Positions 46,383 to 57,300 are shown, counted from the stretch's first letter. The stretch: 64,000 nucleotides of DNA from Maribacter sp. 4G9 (GCF_002742265.1 NZ_MDGL01000061.1:1-64000); one strand, 5' to 3'. Program-made: numbers and translations. The notes: generated from the letters alone by a model not told the origin.

Positions 46383-48083
46383 TTAAGCTACCATAACCGA
46401 CTTGCTCATCTTTTGATTCTGTACACTTATTCGATAAATGTACTTGCCGGTTGATAGGTGCTTGGGCACGCGCTCTCGTATATTGATTTCGGTGGAACCT
46501 TCTAGCATCATTTCGTTGAAGACGGTTCCTACATGTTGCCCAAGAATATTGTAAAGTTGAATGTCTACTTGTGCCGAAAATGGCATTTCCAAGTAAATAT
46601 GGGGTGTGCTATCCGTAGGATAGAAAGGTTTATGTACAATGGCGTTCAATAAATCCGGATTTACGGGATCCGTTCCTTCCTCACCGGGTTGTGTTGGCGG
46701 GGTTACCGGACCGTCGCTGTACACGATATCGGGGAAATCCGTACCACTACAATTGAATCCTAAATTCACCGGATTGTAAGGGTGATCCAGTAGATGTTGT
46801 TCCACCAGCGGAATGTCCACGCACAACCATTCTGCCAAAACCGTGGCATAAAGGTCACGGAAATCCATAGTGTATTCCAGGTTGCCCCTTCCATCAGGAT
46901 CTTCCAACGTGGGGTGGTCGCCTACAAAGGCACTTCCGTTCAAGCCCGAACCAAAGAACAGGGTAGGAGCGGCCTTTCCATGATCGGTTCCATTGGAACC
47001 ATTTTCAAAGATTCTACGGCCAAATTCAGAGAAAGTCATACTTAAAACCTTATTGTCCTGTTGGGTAAACCCTAAATCCTCATAGAAGTTGTTGATGGCA
47101 ACTGAAAGGTTGGTCATTAATCGCTCATGGGCCAAAGGTTGGTTGCCGTGGGTGTCAAAACCGCCCATGGATACCATATATACCTTGGTGCCCAAATTGC
47201 CTTTTATCAACCTGGCCAAAAGGGCCATTTGACGGGCAAATCCATTATCCTGATATTCTACTTGGTTTTGACCCCTTTCGTAGGCTTCGTGAATCAATCC
47301 GGAATATTCATAGGTAGTATTCGCCACACCTCTTAAAAACTTTAATTGGTCTCCGTACATACAGCCGTTAAAGAGGGCGTTGTCCAAACCGTATACCACA
47401 CCAGATTCCGCAATTTCCTGTAATTGGTCCACATTGGAAGTCACAAAGGCATAATTGGTTTCTTCCCCCTGGAAAATTAGATTTCCAAACTGACCTATCT
47501 GTATCGCTGCCGGAGCGGCGGGAGGATTGATCAAATAATCAGGATAGATATTCTCGAAATGTCTTCCCATCCATCCGGTGTTCAGGCCACTAAAACCGGT
47601 TGTGGTCAAATCCGTGTTGGCATAGATGTCCGACCCTGTAAAATGGGACAAACTTTGATTTTCATAACCTACCCCATGAACCGCTTTAAACTGGCCGTTG
47701 CCCCACAGAGGCTCCAAGGCGCTCATGTAGGATGGAACCCCAAACTCGTCCGTAAGTTTTAACACTTTACTTTCGGGAATATAAATATTGGGCCGTGCAT
47801 TGGCATAACTGTCATATTGTTCAATGGGGATAACGGTACTTAGACCATCGTTTCCACCGGATAACCTTATGAGAATTAGGATATTATCCGTTTCCGCTGC
47901 TGCAATTCCTGCAGTCAATGGAGACGGGGAGGATGCCGTTAGCATATTGGCTCCCAGCAACATAGAACCGGAACCGGCAATTCCCAATGCCTGTAAGAAG
48001 GAACGACGGCTCCATATTTGATGTTCTTTATCATGACCATCGTGTTCTAGTCCTTTGTGGGGTGAGTGGTGTGTATGGCACAT
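46383..48083 (-). CDS. DUF1501 protein with Tat-like signal and type IX sorting domain
   Basis: A 566-residue secreted protein. The N-terminus is His-rich (CHTHHSPHKGLEHDGHDKEH), followed by a twin-arginine-type SRRSFLQALGIAG signal. The DUF1501 core shows LIRLSGGNDGLS, GGFDTHGNQ and TFSEFGRRIFENGSNGTDHG, an alkaline-phosphatase-like (sulfatase/phosphatase-fold) layout. The C-terminus (about 490-566) is a type A T9SS sorting domain ending SVQNQKMSKSVMVA. It lies 14 bases downstream of a DUF1800 gene, its usual partner. Function of the pair is unknown. Confidence 0.9.
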   Translation of the reverse strand: MCHTHHSPHKGLEHDGHDKEHQIWSRRSFLQALGIAGSGSMLLGANMLTASSPSPLTAGIAAAETDNILILIRLSGGNDGLSTVIPIEQYDSYANARPNIYIPESKVLKLTDEFGVPSYMSALEPLWGNGQFKAVHGVGYENQSLSHFTGSDIYANTDLTTTGFSGLNTGWMGRHFENIYPDYLINPPAAPAAIQIGQFGNLIFQGEETNYAFVTSNVDQLQEIAESGVVYGLDNALFNGCMYGDQLKFLRGVANTTYEYSGLIHEAYERGQNQVEYQDNGFARQMALLARLIKGNLGTKVYMVSMGGFDTHGNQPLAHERLMTNLSVAINNFYEDLGFTQQDNKVLSMTFSEFGRRIFENGSNGTDHGKAAPTLFFGSGLNGSAFVGDHPTLEDPDGRGNLEYTMDFRDLYATVLAEWLCVDIPLVEQHLLDHPYNPVNLGFNCSGTDFPDIVYSDGPVTPPTQPGEEGTDPVNPDLLNAIVHKPFYPTDSTPHIYLEMPFSAQVDIQLYNILGQHVGTVFNEMMLEGSTEINIRERVPKHLSTGKYIYRISVQNQKMSKSVMVA

Positions 48084-48097
48084 AGCAGTAGGTGTTG

Positions 48098-49591
48098 TTA
48101 TTTTAATTGATATTCAGGTTGTCTGGCAAGGTATTGCATCAAGAGATATACTTGATATGGGGCTTGTTGCCACATGGCCAAGGTCCAAGATTCTTGGTTC
48201 CCGCCTTCGTAGTACACGTCTTCCACATCGCTTCTAAAAATGGCGAAAGCTTTTGCGTATTCTCCCTCGTCCAATAATCCTTTGGGGAGGATAAAATCGA
48301 TGATGAGTCGGGCTACCACATCTGGGTTGGTACTGGTCAACCCGGTGTTTCCTGTAATGGATAGGCCCAACGTCCTGAATTGTTCATTGTTCTGTTGGTA
48401 GAAGGTCTCCAATATGCTTTCGATGGTAAGCCATCTACCAATAATAAAGTTGGTGTTGATCCACGTTCTATCCCTTTGCCAACCGGCTACATCAAAAGGG
48501 TCGAACAGCTCTTGGCCTAACATTCCGCTATAATTGAGCATAGAGCCCAATACGGTATCATCATAGGCAAAGCTAGTTTCCTTTAAGGTGTTCAAATAGA
48601 AATCGAACGGACTTTTAATTATCACGCCAATGGCCTCATCGTCAAAAAAATGTTGACTTTTGAATAGTTGCCGTAGTACCGGAGCCAATTCAAAATTATT
48701 GGAAATGAAGGTGGATGCCATTCCGTCAATTATCGTTTGTGCGTTGTTCGCATCGTCCTGGGAATCTGGGTGTACAAAGAACTCATAGAGTTTTCTACAG
48801 ATGAATTCAGCAATTTCGTTGGGCCGTTGTTGGAAAAGGATGGTGATGACATCATCATAGCCCCAGGCGCCTGTCTGTCCCAAAATAGTTTTGGTGCCAG
48901 TATCATGTCTGTCAGCCCTAAAGGTTACTTGTGTACAACCTTCCTCACCACGCTCTACATAACCACTAAGAGCCCTTGCAGTTTCTATGATATCCTGTTC
49001 CGTGTAGCCATTACCTTCACCAAGGGTGAAAAGTTCGTATAACTCTCGAGCATAATTCTCGTTTGGATTGTTGCCATTGTTGTAGACACCGTCCAAATAA
49101 TAGAGCATGGCACTGGTAAGGCCAATTTCACTTACGAACGTCCTGAAATTTCCAATGGCGTTTCTTTGAAGGCAGTTGATGTAGTGGTACAAAAAGGAAT
49201 TACACTCGTAAACATCCAATTCGGTTACAAAATGATTGCTCCAAAAGAAACTCAATCGGTCCCTAAGGTTGTTGGATAATAAGGCATTAGCGTATCCTAG
49301 GGCGAATTCTGACCGTTGTTGGTTTACGAGTTGTCTGCGGGCATCATCGTCAACCGGGTAATTGGCATTGTTCCAATCTGCCCAAACGGGGGCTGCCGTG
49401 GGAGCCATGTTCATGGCCTGGTCCACAAGGTTGTCCACAAGGGTTCCTGCGTTCTGGCCAACAGCTTGGTTAATGGTATCTACCGAGGCACTGAATCCTA
49501 ATCTTCTGTAAAGGTGTAAAGCTCTGGTCTGGTCTAAAGGTGCCGTATACGGAGCAAGCGTAGAAGTATTACAATTAATGAAATATTCCAT
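48098..49591 (-). CDS. DUF1800 protein
   Basis: A 497-residue protein of the DUF1800 family, helix-rich, with LHLYRRLGFSAS near the start, RLSFFWSNHFV, the ENYARELYELFTLGEGNGYTE stretch and YDDVITILFQQRP. It is regularly coded just upstream of DUF1501, as here. A recognisable signal peptide is not seen at this ATG. The pair is separated by 14 bases and ends at the terminator at 46323. Confidence 0.88.
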   Translation of the reverse strand: MEYFINCNTSTLAPYTAPLDQTRALHLYRRLGFSASVDTINQAVGQNAGTLVDNLVDQAMNMAPTAAPVWADWNNANYPVDDDARRQLVNQQRSEFALGYANALLSNNLRDRLSFFWSNHFVTELDVYECNSFLYHYINCLQRNAIGNFRTFVSEIGLTSAMLYYLDGVYNNGNNPNENYARELYELFTLGEGNGYTEQDIIETARALSGYVERGEEGCTQVTFRADRHDTGTKTILGQTGAWGYDDVITILFQQRPNEIAEFICRKLYEFFVHPDSQDDANNAQTIIDGMASTFISNNFELAPVLRQLFKSQHFFDDEAIGVIIKSPFDFYLNTLKETSFAYDDTVLGSMLNYSGMLGQELFDPFDVAGWQRDRTWINTNFIIGRWLTIESILETFYQQNNEQFRTLGLSITGNTGLTSTNPDVVARLIIDFILPKGLLDEGEYAKAFAIFRSDVEDVYYEGGNQESWTLAMWQQAPYQVYLLMQYLARQPEYQLK

Positions 49592-49780
49592 AGTCCTGAT
49601 GTAGGGCGTTAATAATGTTACGTTCTATAGAGTTGGGGCTTCTATTTAACGAAACGAAACTTGGGATAGTATAAGAATCCGTATATTTTCGTTGTCTGAG
49701 AGCCGAATTTAACATGTTCATTTTTTAAAAACGGTAAAAAGTCAATTTTTTCGACGAAATACACATTTTTACAGAATATT

Positions 49781-50140
49781 ATGGGAAAACATAATGAATT
49801 TGGAAAGGAAGGCGAGGAGATGGCCAAAAACTATCTCCTTAAAAAGGGATATAAAATCTGTTATCAGAATTATAGATACCTGAAGGCCGAAATTGATATC
49901 ATTGCGAAAAAGGACAATGTCTTGGCCATCGTAGAGGTGCGTTCTAGAAGCTCTGATTTCTTGGAAAACATTGCGGAGACGGTAACTCCCAAAAAGATAA
50001 AGCTTTTGGTTATGGCCGCCGATCACTATGTAACCTCACATGATTTGGACGTTGAAACCCGGTTTGATATTATTACAGTGCTAAAGGAAAAGGGAGGTGT
50101 TCAACTGGAACATCTAGAATCCGCGTTTTACCACTTTTGA
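49781..50140 (+). CDS. YraN/UPF0102 family endonuclease-fold protein
   Basis: This 119-residue protein has the UPF0102 pattern: FGKEGEEMAKNYLLKKGYKI, YRYLKAEIDIIAKKD with the Glu/Asp pair, and IVEVRSRSS in place of the usual VKTR/VKVRS. This is a restriction-endonuclease-like fold suggested to act on recombination intermediates. It stands alone and divergent from the DUF1800 gene. Confidence 0.92.
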   Translation: MGKHNEFGKEGEEMAKNYLLKKGYKICYQNYRYLKAEIDIIAKKDNVLAIVEVRSRSSDFLENIAETVTPKKIKLLVMAADHYVTSHDLDVETRFDIITVLKEKGGVQLEHLESAFYHF

Positions 50141-50178
50141 TTATCCTATTAAATTCATAGAATAATATTTAAAAACAT

Positions 50179-50210
50179 TTTGTTTTATTTATAACAAGTT
50201 GTTATATTTG
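50179..50210 (+). promoter_or_regulatory. Promoter with both -33 and -7 boxes
   Basis: A TTTG at 50179-50182 and tatatttg at 50203-50210 (TAnnTTTG) are spaced by 20 bases, a full match to the Bacteroidota housekeeping consensus. The ATG of the next gene follows 18 bases later. It is the clearest promoter in the window. Confidence 0.75.
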
Positions 50211-50227
50211 CACATCAATCAAGAGTT

Positions 50228-50887
50228 ATGAAGACCATTTCATCCGTAGTAGAACATTACATTAAGAAAAAACCTTTTTTACAAAGTGCTTTAGCGCAAG
50301 GAATCATCAACCTTACATCGCTATCAAGAATGGTAAAGCCAGAAATTGAAGCAGAATTGGGAAAGGACATACGAAACGGGGCCATAGTTATGGCCTTAAA
50401 GCGTTTGTCCGATGATTTGGAGTTTAGGGCCACCCATAAGATTTTGAAGGTTTTAAAGAATATTGGGGAAATTACGGTTAGGTCTTCCCTTACCGATTAT
50501 ACCTTTTTGGCCTCTGACACCATATTGGTGCATCAGGCAAAATTATTGGAAGAAATCAATGAAAACCAAGATGTCTTTTATACTTCCAGTAGGGGAGTGA
50601 ACGAGATCAATATTGTGATCAGTAGCGTTATGGATCCAACGGTCCAGAAATTGTTCAAAGACGAAAAGTGTACACAAAAGGCGGACAATCTTTCCTCCAT
50701 CACGGTAAAGTTACCTGCAGAAAACGTTTCCGTACCGGGTATTTACTATTTCATTTTTCAGCGTTTGGCCTGGGAGGGAATCGTCCTATACGAGGTCATT
50801 TCTACCACAAACGAGTTTACCATTCTTGTAAATGACGAACAGGTGGACGTTGCTTTTAAGACCATTAAGGATTTAAAGACGCTTTAG
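50228..50887 (+). CDS. Conserved hypothetical protein with ACT-like C-terminus
   Basis: A 219-residue soluble protein. The N-terminal part is helical (VVEHYIKKKPFLQSALAQG), reading like a small DNA/RNA-binding or oligomerising module. The C-terminal third (YEVISTTNEFTILVNDEQVD, then VAFKTIKDL) resembles an aspartokinase-type ACT domain, which senses small molecules. No kinase part is present, so it is a free-standing ACT-like protein of unknown ligand. It has its own strong promoter. Confidence 0.75.
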   Translation: MKTISSVVEHYIKKKPFLQSALAQGIINLTSLSRMVKPEIEAELGKDIRNGAIVMALKRLSDDLEFRATHKILKVLKNIGEITVRSSLTDYTFLASDTILVHQAKLLEEINENQDVFYTSSRGVNEINIVISSVMDPTVQKLFKDEKCTQKADNLSSITVKLPAENVSVPGIYYFIFQRLAWEGIVLYEVISTTNEFTILVNDEQVDVAFKTIKDLKTL

Positions 50888-51088
50888 TTCCTTTTTAGTA
50901 AGTTTGAAGAGCAAGGGAGAACTCTTAGGACTATAATAATCAAAAAATCCAAGTTGCAAATTCCATATATCAAAATGGGAACTAGCCAATTAATTTACTT
51001 TTGGAAACTCCCAAGCCTACAAGTAAGACGGTAAATTATAATGCACTCCTTTTTTTAGCGAAAATTACCTACGGTCTGGTCATCAGGT

Positions 51089-52417
51089 TTATTTTTGAAT
51101 ATCCCTCTTTAGATATTCGATAACGGCATTCGCGTCTTCTAGTCTGTCCAAGAAACGTTTGTCCTTGTCCAAAATGAAGTAGGTGGGCGTTTTTTGAACG
51201 GCAAATGTTTGCACATAGGGACTTTCCCATTTCTCAAGGGCAATGGCGTGATGAAAATCAGCCAATCTTGGTATTGTTTTTTTCCAGTTTTCCATCCCAT
51301 CCTCCAATCCAACGGCTACCACTTCCACATCTTGAATGTTCTTAAGTTGTTCATGGAGTACCGGTACTTCATTTAAACAGTGGGAGCAAGTGCTGCTCCA
51401 GAATATGAGGAGGTATCTTGATGCCCCTGATAGGCTGGACAATGATTTTTTCTCACCGTTTTCCTCCCAGGTTATCTCTGGCGAAACGGCCCCTTTGCGA
51501 AGTCGTGTCTGGGTCTCGATAATTGAAATTAGGTTATCGTTTTTGGTTTCCTGGGCAAGCTTTTTCAAATAAGTTTCGTAAATATGGTCCGATACTTCAT
51601 AGGCCTCACTTTCATTAGCTTTCTTCCAGGCCTTTGCCAAAACGTTCGTTTGTAAAATTTTGGGTACGACTTCTAATTTGGAGGTTAGAAAATCAACGTT
51701 TTTATTTATTTCCTGTACCAAACCACTTTCCGGTGTTCCAGGTGGAATGGCCCAGAACATATAGTTCAGTACTTTATCCGAAAAGAACTCGGAAGCCTGA
51801 AGCGTATCATTTGTAAAATCTATATGGTCAAAATAATGCTTTTTCTTCGCTAATAGGTAATTACTCAGTGACATATACTTTTCCGGTAGATAATGCCTAT
51901 TCGCCTGGATAAAGGTATCGGCAATCAAACCTTTGGATTTTGACCCGTAGCTGTTTTGAATCTGTGCCATCTTATCGACCAATTGCATATACTCTTTTTT
52001 GTCGGATTTTCCATCGCTATAAAATGCCATGAACGCATCCTTGGCGTTTTCGATTTCAGAGAAATAGTCATAATAAATTGAGTTTTCTTTCGAACTCACT
52101 ATGTCTATACCAGCTTCCAAATCAAAGTTGAGGACGATATCCTCTTCACAGTTATAAATTATGTCTATAAAATATTCATCTTGGGGAACGGCATAGACCA
52201 ATCTATACAATCCGGGAGAAACGGAGTGGGGTAACGTAAATGAAAATTGGCCGTCCTTTACACCGGTATCCGTTACATATTCTACGCCATTGTTTGCAAG
52301 ATGGTAGACCATAATATACCTGAAGGAATTGGCCGGGGAAAAATTCCCTGAAACCGTATGCTGGGATTGCACACCCATTGAAAAAAACACTACTACTAAA
52401 ACCTGTAAAAACCTCAT
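51089..52417 (-). CDS. TlpA-like thioredoxin-fold lipid/periplasm disulfide protein
   Basis: This 442-residue exported protein has a signal peptide (VLVVVFFSMGVQSQ). An N-terminal DUF4369-like beta domain is followed by a helical middle and a C-terminal thioredoxin fold with WSSTCSHCLNEVP (CxxC). By family it is a periplasmic thiol-disulfide reductase or resistance protein. The ATG at 52417 is chosen over an extension of 19 codons without a signal. The hydrolase gene ends 16 bases upstream, so the two are probably co-transcribed. Confidence 0.88.
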   Translation of the reverse strand: MRFLQVLVVVFFSMGVQSQHTVSGNFSPANSFRYIMVYHLANNGVEYVTDTGVKDGQFSFTLPHSVSPGLYRLVYAVPQDEYFIDIIYNCEEDIVLNFDLEAGIDIVSSKENSIYYDYFSEIENAKDAFMAFYSDGKSDKKEYMQLVDKMAQIQNSYGSKSKGLIADTFIQANRHYLPEKYMSLSNYLLAKKKHYFDHIDFTNDTLQASEFFSDKVLNYMFWAIPPGTPESGLVQEINKNVDFLTSKLEVVPKILQTNVLAKAWKKANESEAYEVSDHIYETYLKKLAQETKNDNLISIIETQTRLRKGAVSPEITWEENGEKKSLSSLSGASRYLLIFWSSTCSHCLNEVPVLHEQLKNIQDVEVVAVGLEDGMENWKKTIPRLADFHHAIALEKWESPYVQTFAVQKTPTYFILDKDKRFLDRLEDANAVIEYLKRDIQK

Positions 52418-52433
52418 CTTTAAATTTCTGTAT

Positions 52434-53741
52434 TTAATTGGCATTTTCAATTTTATAGGGACCATATACGGCATCCCTGAATTTTTTGTGTAACCCTATT
52501 TGGTCATAGGGAAACAATTGGACAAACATGACGGCCGTCAATTTATTTACCGGGTCCACCCAAAAAAGTGTGCTGGCCGCACCATCCCAATAAAACTCGC
52601 CTACCATGCCATGATTTTCGGCAGCATCTGCGGGCGGGTCCACCCTAACTGCAAAATCGATTCCAAACCCTACCTGTCCTTTGGAAGGCAACCAGGATCT
52701 TTCGGTAATGCTATCGGCCAACTGGCTGGTGGCCATTAGTTTTACCGTTTCCGGTTTTAATATTTGAACGGAATCAAGACTGCCATGATGTACGAGCATT
52801 TGGGCAAACCTCATATAATCGTCCAAGGTTGAGGTAAGGCCGGAACCCCCTCTTGTTAGCGGCCATCGCTGGGTATAATTACTGTAGGTGACGGAATCTT
52901 GCACCAAGGCACCTTCCCCTGTCCTAATGTATAGTTTGGCAAATCTGTCGCGGTCCCCTTCTGGAATAAAGTATCGGGTTTCTTTCATTCCCAGTGGATC
53001 CAACACATTGTTTCTAACATATTCCCCATAGGGAACCCCGGATATCCGTTCCACCAATAGGGCCTGCACATCAACACTGGGGCCGTACTCCCATTGGGTG
53101 CCCGGTTGAAACCAGAGGGGAATATTGCCTAATTTTTCTCCTAAATCACTTAAGGTTGTTTCACGGTCGTAGATGTTCTTCTCCTCCAAGATTTCACTAA
53201 GTCCTTGAATATCAGGTCTGTTTGGAAACCCGGCAGTATGTCTGGTTACATCCCTAATCGTGACCGGCCGGTCTAAAGGTTCCGTGATTATTTTTCCCTT
53301 TGGATCCACACCGGTATAGACTTCCATTGCCGAAAATTCCGGAGCATATTTTGATATAGGGTCGTCCAAATCGAATTTTCCTTCTTCATATAGTGTCATG
53401 AGGGCCGTTCCGGTAATGGGTTTGGTCATGGAATAAATCTGGACGATCGTTTTACGGTCCATTGGTTTTTGGGCTTCCTTGTCCGCATACCCAAAAGCAT
53501 TGTAATACACTTCTTGACCGTTTTCGAATATTAGGGCCGAAACTCCGGCAATGTTTCCAGAATCAATGAAAGATTTCAGGGTGGAATCTATTCTTTTTTT
53601 TGTCGATTCTGTAACCACTGAAATTTCCAATGGCCCTTTTTCCGATTTATTAATTTCCTTCTTGCACGAAACCAATACTATGAATGCAAGGCCAAAGCAC
53701 ATTGCGATGGGTTTCTGAAGTCGTCTTAAGAAAGTATTCAT
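52434..53741 (-). CDS. Serine hydrolase (beta-lactamase/S12 family), lipoprotein
   Basis: A 435-residue protein with a lipoprotein signal (FIVLVSCKKE). It has the S-x-x-K motif in IYSMTKPITGTAL, the Tyr motif in WEYGPSVDVQALLVE and a C-terminal DGAASTLFWVD segment in place of HxG. It cleaves an ester or peptide bond in the periplasm; the substrate is unknown. This is the intact paralogue of the broken gene at 33634-34921, and it suggests the loss there is tolerable. Confidence 0.9.
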   Translation of the reverse strand: MNTFLRRLQKPIAMCFGLAFIVLVSCKKEINKSEKGPLEISVVTESTKKRIDSTLKSFIDSGNIAGVSALIFENGQEVYYNAFGYADKEAQKPMDRKTIVQIYSMTKPITGTALMTLYEEGKFDLDDPISKYAPEFSAMEVYTGVDPKGKIITEPLDRPVTIRDVTRHTAGFPNRPDIQGLSEILEEKNIYDRETTLSDLGEKLGNIPLWFQPGTQWEYGPSVDVQALLVERISGVPYGEYVRNNVLDPLGMKETRYFIPEGDRDRFAKLYIRTGEGALVQDSVTYSNYTQRWPLTRGGSGLTSTLDDYMRFAQMLVHHGSLDSVQILKPETVKLMATSQLADSITERSWLPSKGQVGFGIDFAVRVDPPADAAENHGMVGEFYWDGAASTLFWVDPVNKLTAVMFVQLFPYDQIGLHKKFRDAVYGPYKIENAN

Positions 53742-53765
53742 ACCTACTTTTTTGATTTTTTGTAA

Positions 53766-53918
53766 ATGAACTCCATAAGGAAGCAGCTAAAGATAATTGA
53801 AATTGAATCGATTACCTTGGAACGTAAGACTCAAATTTGCAAAGAGTTGACCTGCGAGAGTGCTTTGGATATAATTGGGAAGAGGAACAGGCGTTTAATT
53901 TGTCTTGGAGATTATTAG
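53766..53918 (+). CDS. Possible 50-residue open frame
   Basis: An ATG-started frame of 50 codons ends at TAG in the 212-base gap between the hydrolase and the TerB-like gene. The product is basic and helical (KQLKIIEIESITLERK) without a known family. The stretch is longer than chance would often allow in an AT-rich gap, but no other evidence supports it. Confidence 0.2.
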   Translation: MNSIRKQLKIIEIESITLERKTQICKELTCESALDIIGKRNRRLICLGDY

Positions 53919-53953
53919 GTAGGATTCATCCATGAACAATAAAAAAGTATCAT

Positions 53954-54286
53954 TTACACATTGGAATGAATGCGCATTTTGATGGAAGAAAGAACACTTT
54001 CCATCATTTCAATTTCCTTTTGATGGACAAAACCATCCGCTTTTGATACTTGATCCATGATATTTTCCAATAGCTCTTTTTTTTCATTTGAAAAGTTACA
54101 AATCATGGAGATGCTCTGTTCCGTTTCCAAAAAACGAGCCTGTATCAAAAAATTGGCGTCAAAATCCAAAACTTCCATAAGTTTTCCAAAGGCATTGATT
54201 TCCCCATTGTGTACAACCCCATCTGCATGGATTAAGGCGTCAATCACCTTTACTATGGCCAGTTTTTCAGAGATATCAAAAGTCAT
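53954..54286 (-). CDS. TerB-like small protein
   Basis: A 110-residue all-helical protein that contains the TerB-type acidic motif twice: LIHADGVVHNGEI near residue 20 and SKADGFVHQKEI near 85. TerB domains bind metals and act in stress or phage-resistance systems. No other ter genes are near, so its role is open. Confidence 0.7.
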   Translation of the reverse strand: MTFDISEKLAIVKVIDALIHADGVVHNGEINAFGKLMEVLDFDANFLIQARFLETEQSISMICNFSNEKKELLENIMDQVSKADGFVHQKEIEMMESVLSSIKMRIHSNV

Positions 54287-54392
54287 ATGTAAAGAACTTC
54301 ACGTGGTTATTTATAGTTTAAGCTGTTGTGCTAAGGTATCTGAATTAGGTTGTATCTGAGTGTTAAATCTGTCAAAAGTGCTATTTTTTGGA

Positions 54393-57300
54393 TTAACCAC
54401 TTTTTTGCTCTGATAATTTTGAAGAGTTTTCATTTTTAGGTGTTCTTTCAAAAGGCAATAAAGCTTGTAGGGCTTTATCCACGGTATTGATGCCATCAAA
54501 AGTTAACAATAAACGAAGTCCGTTACGGGTCTGTTTTTCCTTGATCCTGCATTTTTGCTGATGTGCCTGTACATATTGCAATACCCGCGTAAAATTCTCT
54601 GTTTGGTAGAAATCGGATTGCTGGTCGCTAATAAAATAGCCAATCAACTTCCCTTGTTTCATTACTATTTTTTCTAGGCCAATACTATTCGCTATCCATT
54701 TTATTCGTACCGAATTCAATAAATCCTCCGCCTGTGGGGGCAATTCCCCAAAACGGTCTATCAATTGTTTTTCAAAGTTCTGGAGTCCTTCCTCGTCATC
54801 TACCTGATTCAGGTCGGTATACAGCGTAAGCCGTTCCGTGATGTTGTTGATGTAGTCGTCGGGGAACAACAGTTCAAAATCCGAATCTATCTGTGTCTCC
54901 TTTACATACACTTTTTCATGTGGGCCATCCACCTCATCATACAGCTCCTTAAACTCGTTCTCCTTTAATTCTTCAATGGCTTCCGCGAGTATTTTTTGGT
55001 AGGTTTCAAAGCCGATTTCGTTGATGAATCCGCTCTGTTCGCCCCCCAGTAAATCGCCCGCACCACGTATTTCCAAATCCTTCATCGCGATATTAAAGCC
55101 ACTACCTAAATCCGTAAATTGTTCCAAAGCCTCGATACGTTTTCGGGCATCCGTTGTCATTACTTCATAAGGAGGTGTAATGAAATAGCAAAAGGCCTTT
55201 TTGTTTCCACGGCCAACACGGCCCCTCATTTGGTGCAGGTCGCTCAGACCAAAATTGTTTGCGTTGTTGATGAAGATGGTATTGGCGTTGGTTACATCGA
55301 GCCCACTCTCTACAATGGTAGTAGAAACCAGCACATCAAATTCTCCGTTCATAAAGGCCAACATGAGTGTTTCCAGCTTTTTGCCGTCCATTTGGCCATG
55401 ACCTATACCCACTTTGGCATCGGGTACCAAACGCTGGATCATGCCGGCTACTTCTTTGATGTTCTCGATCCTGTTATGGATGAAAAAGATCTGTCCGCCA
55501 CGTTCTATTTCATAGCTTACCGCATCCCTAACGGTTTCCTCGTTAAACCGGATAACTTGGCTTTCAATTGGGTATCTGTTTGGCGGGGCCGTATTGATGA
55601 CCGAAAGATCACGGGCGGCCATTAGACTGAATTGAAGTGTTCTTGGGATCGGGGTGGCCGTCAAAGTAAGCACATCCACATTTTCCTTGATGGACTTTAA
55701 CTTGTCCTTTACTGATACGCCAAATTTTTGCTCTTCGTCCACGATCAACAATCCCAGGTCCTTGAACTTTACATTTTTGTTCACCAATTGATGGGTGCCA
55801 ATGATGATGTCCACCTTTCCGGAAGCCAAGTTCTCCAAGGTCTCTTTCTTTTCCTTGGCCGTTCTGAATCGGTTTAGATAATCTACCGAAACCGGCATAT
55901 CCTTCAATCGTTCCGTAAAGGTCCTGTGATGTTGAAAGGCCAGAATAGTGGTTGGTACCAGAACGGCCACCTGTTTGCCATTGTCTACCGCTTTGAAGGC
56001 TGCCCTAATGGCCACCTCGGTCTTCCCAAAGCCAACATCGCCACAGATCAACCGGTCCATGGGGCGTTCGCTTTCCATGTCCTTTTTAACGTCCTCCGTC
56101 GCACTACTTTGGTCCGGGGTGTCCTCATAAATGAAGGATGCTTCCAGTTCGTTCTGCAAGTAACTGTCCGGCGCGTATTGAAAGCCTTTTTCCAGACGTC
56201 TTTTGGCATACACTTTGATCAGGTCAAAAGCGATTTTCTTGACCCGGTTTTTGGTCTTGTCCTTGATTTTTTTCCAAGCACCGGAACCCAGTTTATATAT
56301 CTTGGGAACGGCGCCGTCCTTGCCGTTGAATTTGGATATTTTATGAAGGGAATGGATGCTTACATAGAGGATGTCTCGCTCGCCGTACATCAATTTTATA
56401 GCCTCCTGTTTTTTGCCCTCCACATCAATTTTTTGCAGTCCCCCAAATTTCCCGATACCATGGTCAATATGGGTCACATAATCCCCAATCTCCAATTTAT
56501 TGAGTTCTTTTAACGTGATGGACTGTTTTTTGGAATACCCATTCTTGATATGGAATTTGTGATACCGCTCAAAGATCTGATGGTCCGTATAACAGACCAA
56601 TTTTAAATCGTCGTCAACAAAGCCTTGGTACAAAGGAAAAACTAAGGTCTGGTAATGTACTTTTTGGTTAACTTCCTCAAAGATGTCCTGAAAACGTTTG
56701 GATTGCTGCTCACTGGCACAGAATATATAGTTGGTATACCCTTTTTCCCTATAATCGTTTAGGTTTTCGATCAATAGATCGAACTTCTTGTTGAAGGAAG
56801 GCTGGGGTTTTGTGTTGAACTCAAACTGGGGTTGGTCCCTTTGGGAGCCATTTGCATTCAGGACCGGAAAATTTTGTAATTGCTCCTTGAAAGCTGTGCC
56901 GCTCAAAAAAAGCTCCTCTGGACTGGCGTGTTTTATGTCTTCGGAAAGTTTTGAAAATGCTTCCTTCGCCTTCTCAAAAAGGTCGTTGAGGCGGCCAAAA
57001 AGTAAATCGGTGTTCTTGCTGTAAACCAGCGTATTGGCTGCTATATAGCTTAAAAAACCCTGCCGTTGTTCCGTAAGGAACTTGTTGGCCATGTTGGGAA
57101 CTATGGTTATGCCATTGATCTTGGCATTGGATAGTTGTGTTTCCACATCGAAGGTTCTGATACTATCGATTTCGTCCCCAAAAAACTCAATACGGTAGGG
57201 TTCGTCATTGGAGAAGGAATACACGTCCACGATACCTCCCCGCACCGAAAATTCCCCGGGTTCCGTCACAAAATCTACCCGTTTAAATTGATATTCGAAC

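Noticed and set aside
55926-56513. 195-codon plus-strand frame
   Set aside because: It is antisense to the conserved helicase part of mfd and has no recognisable sequence.
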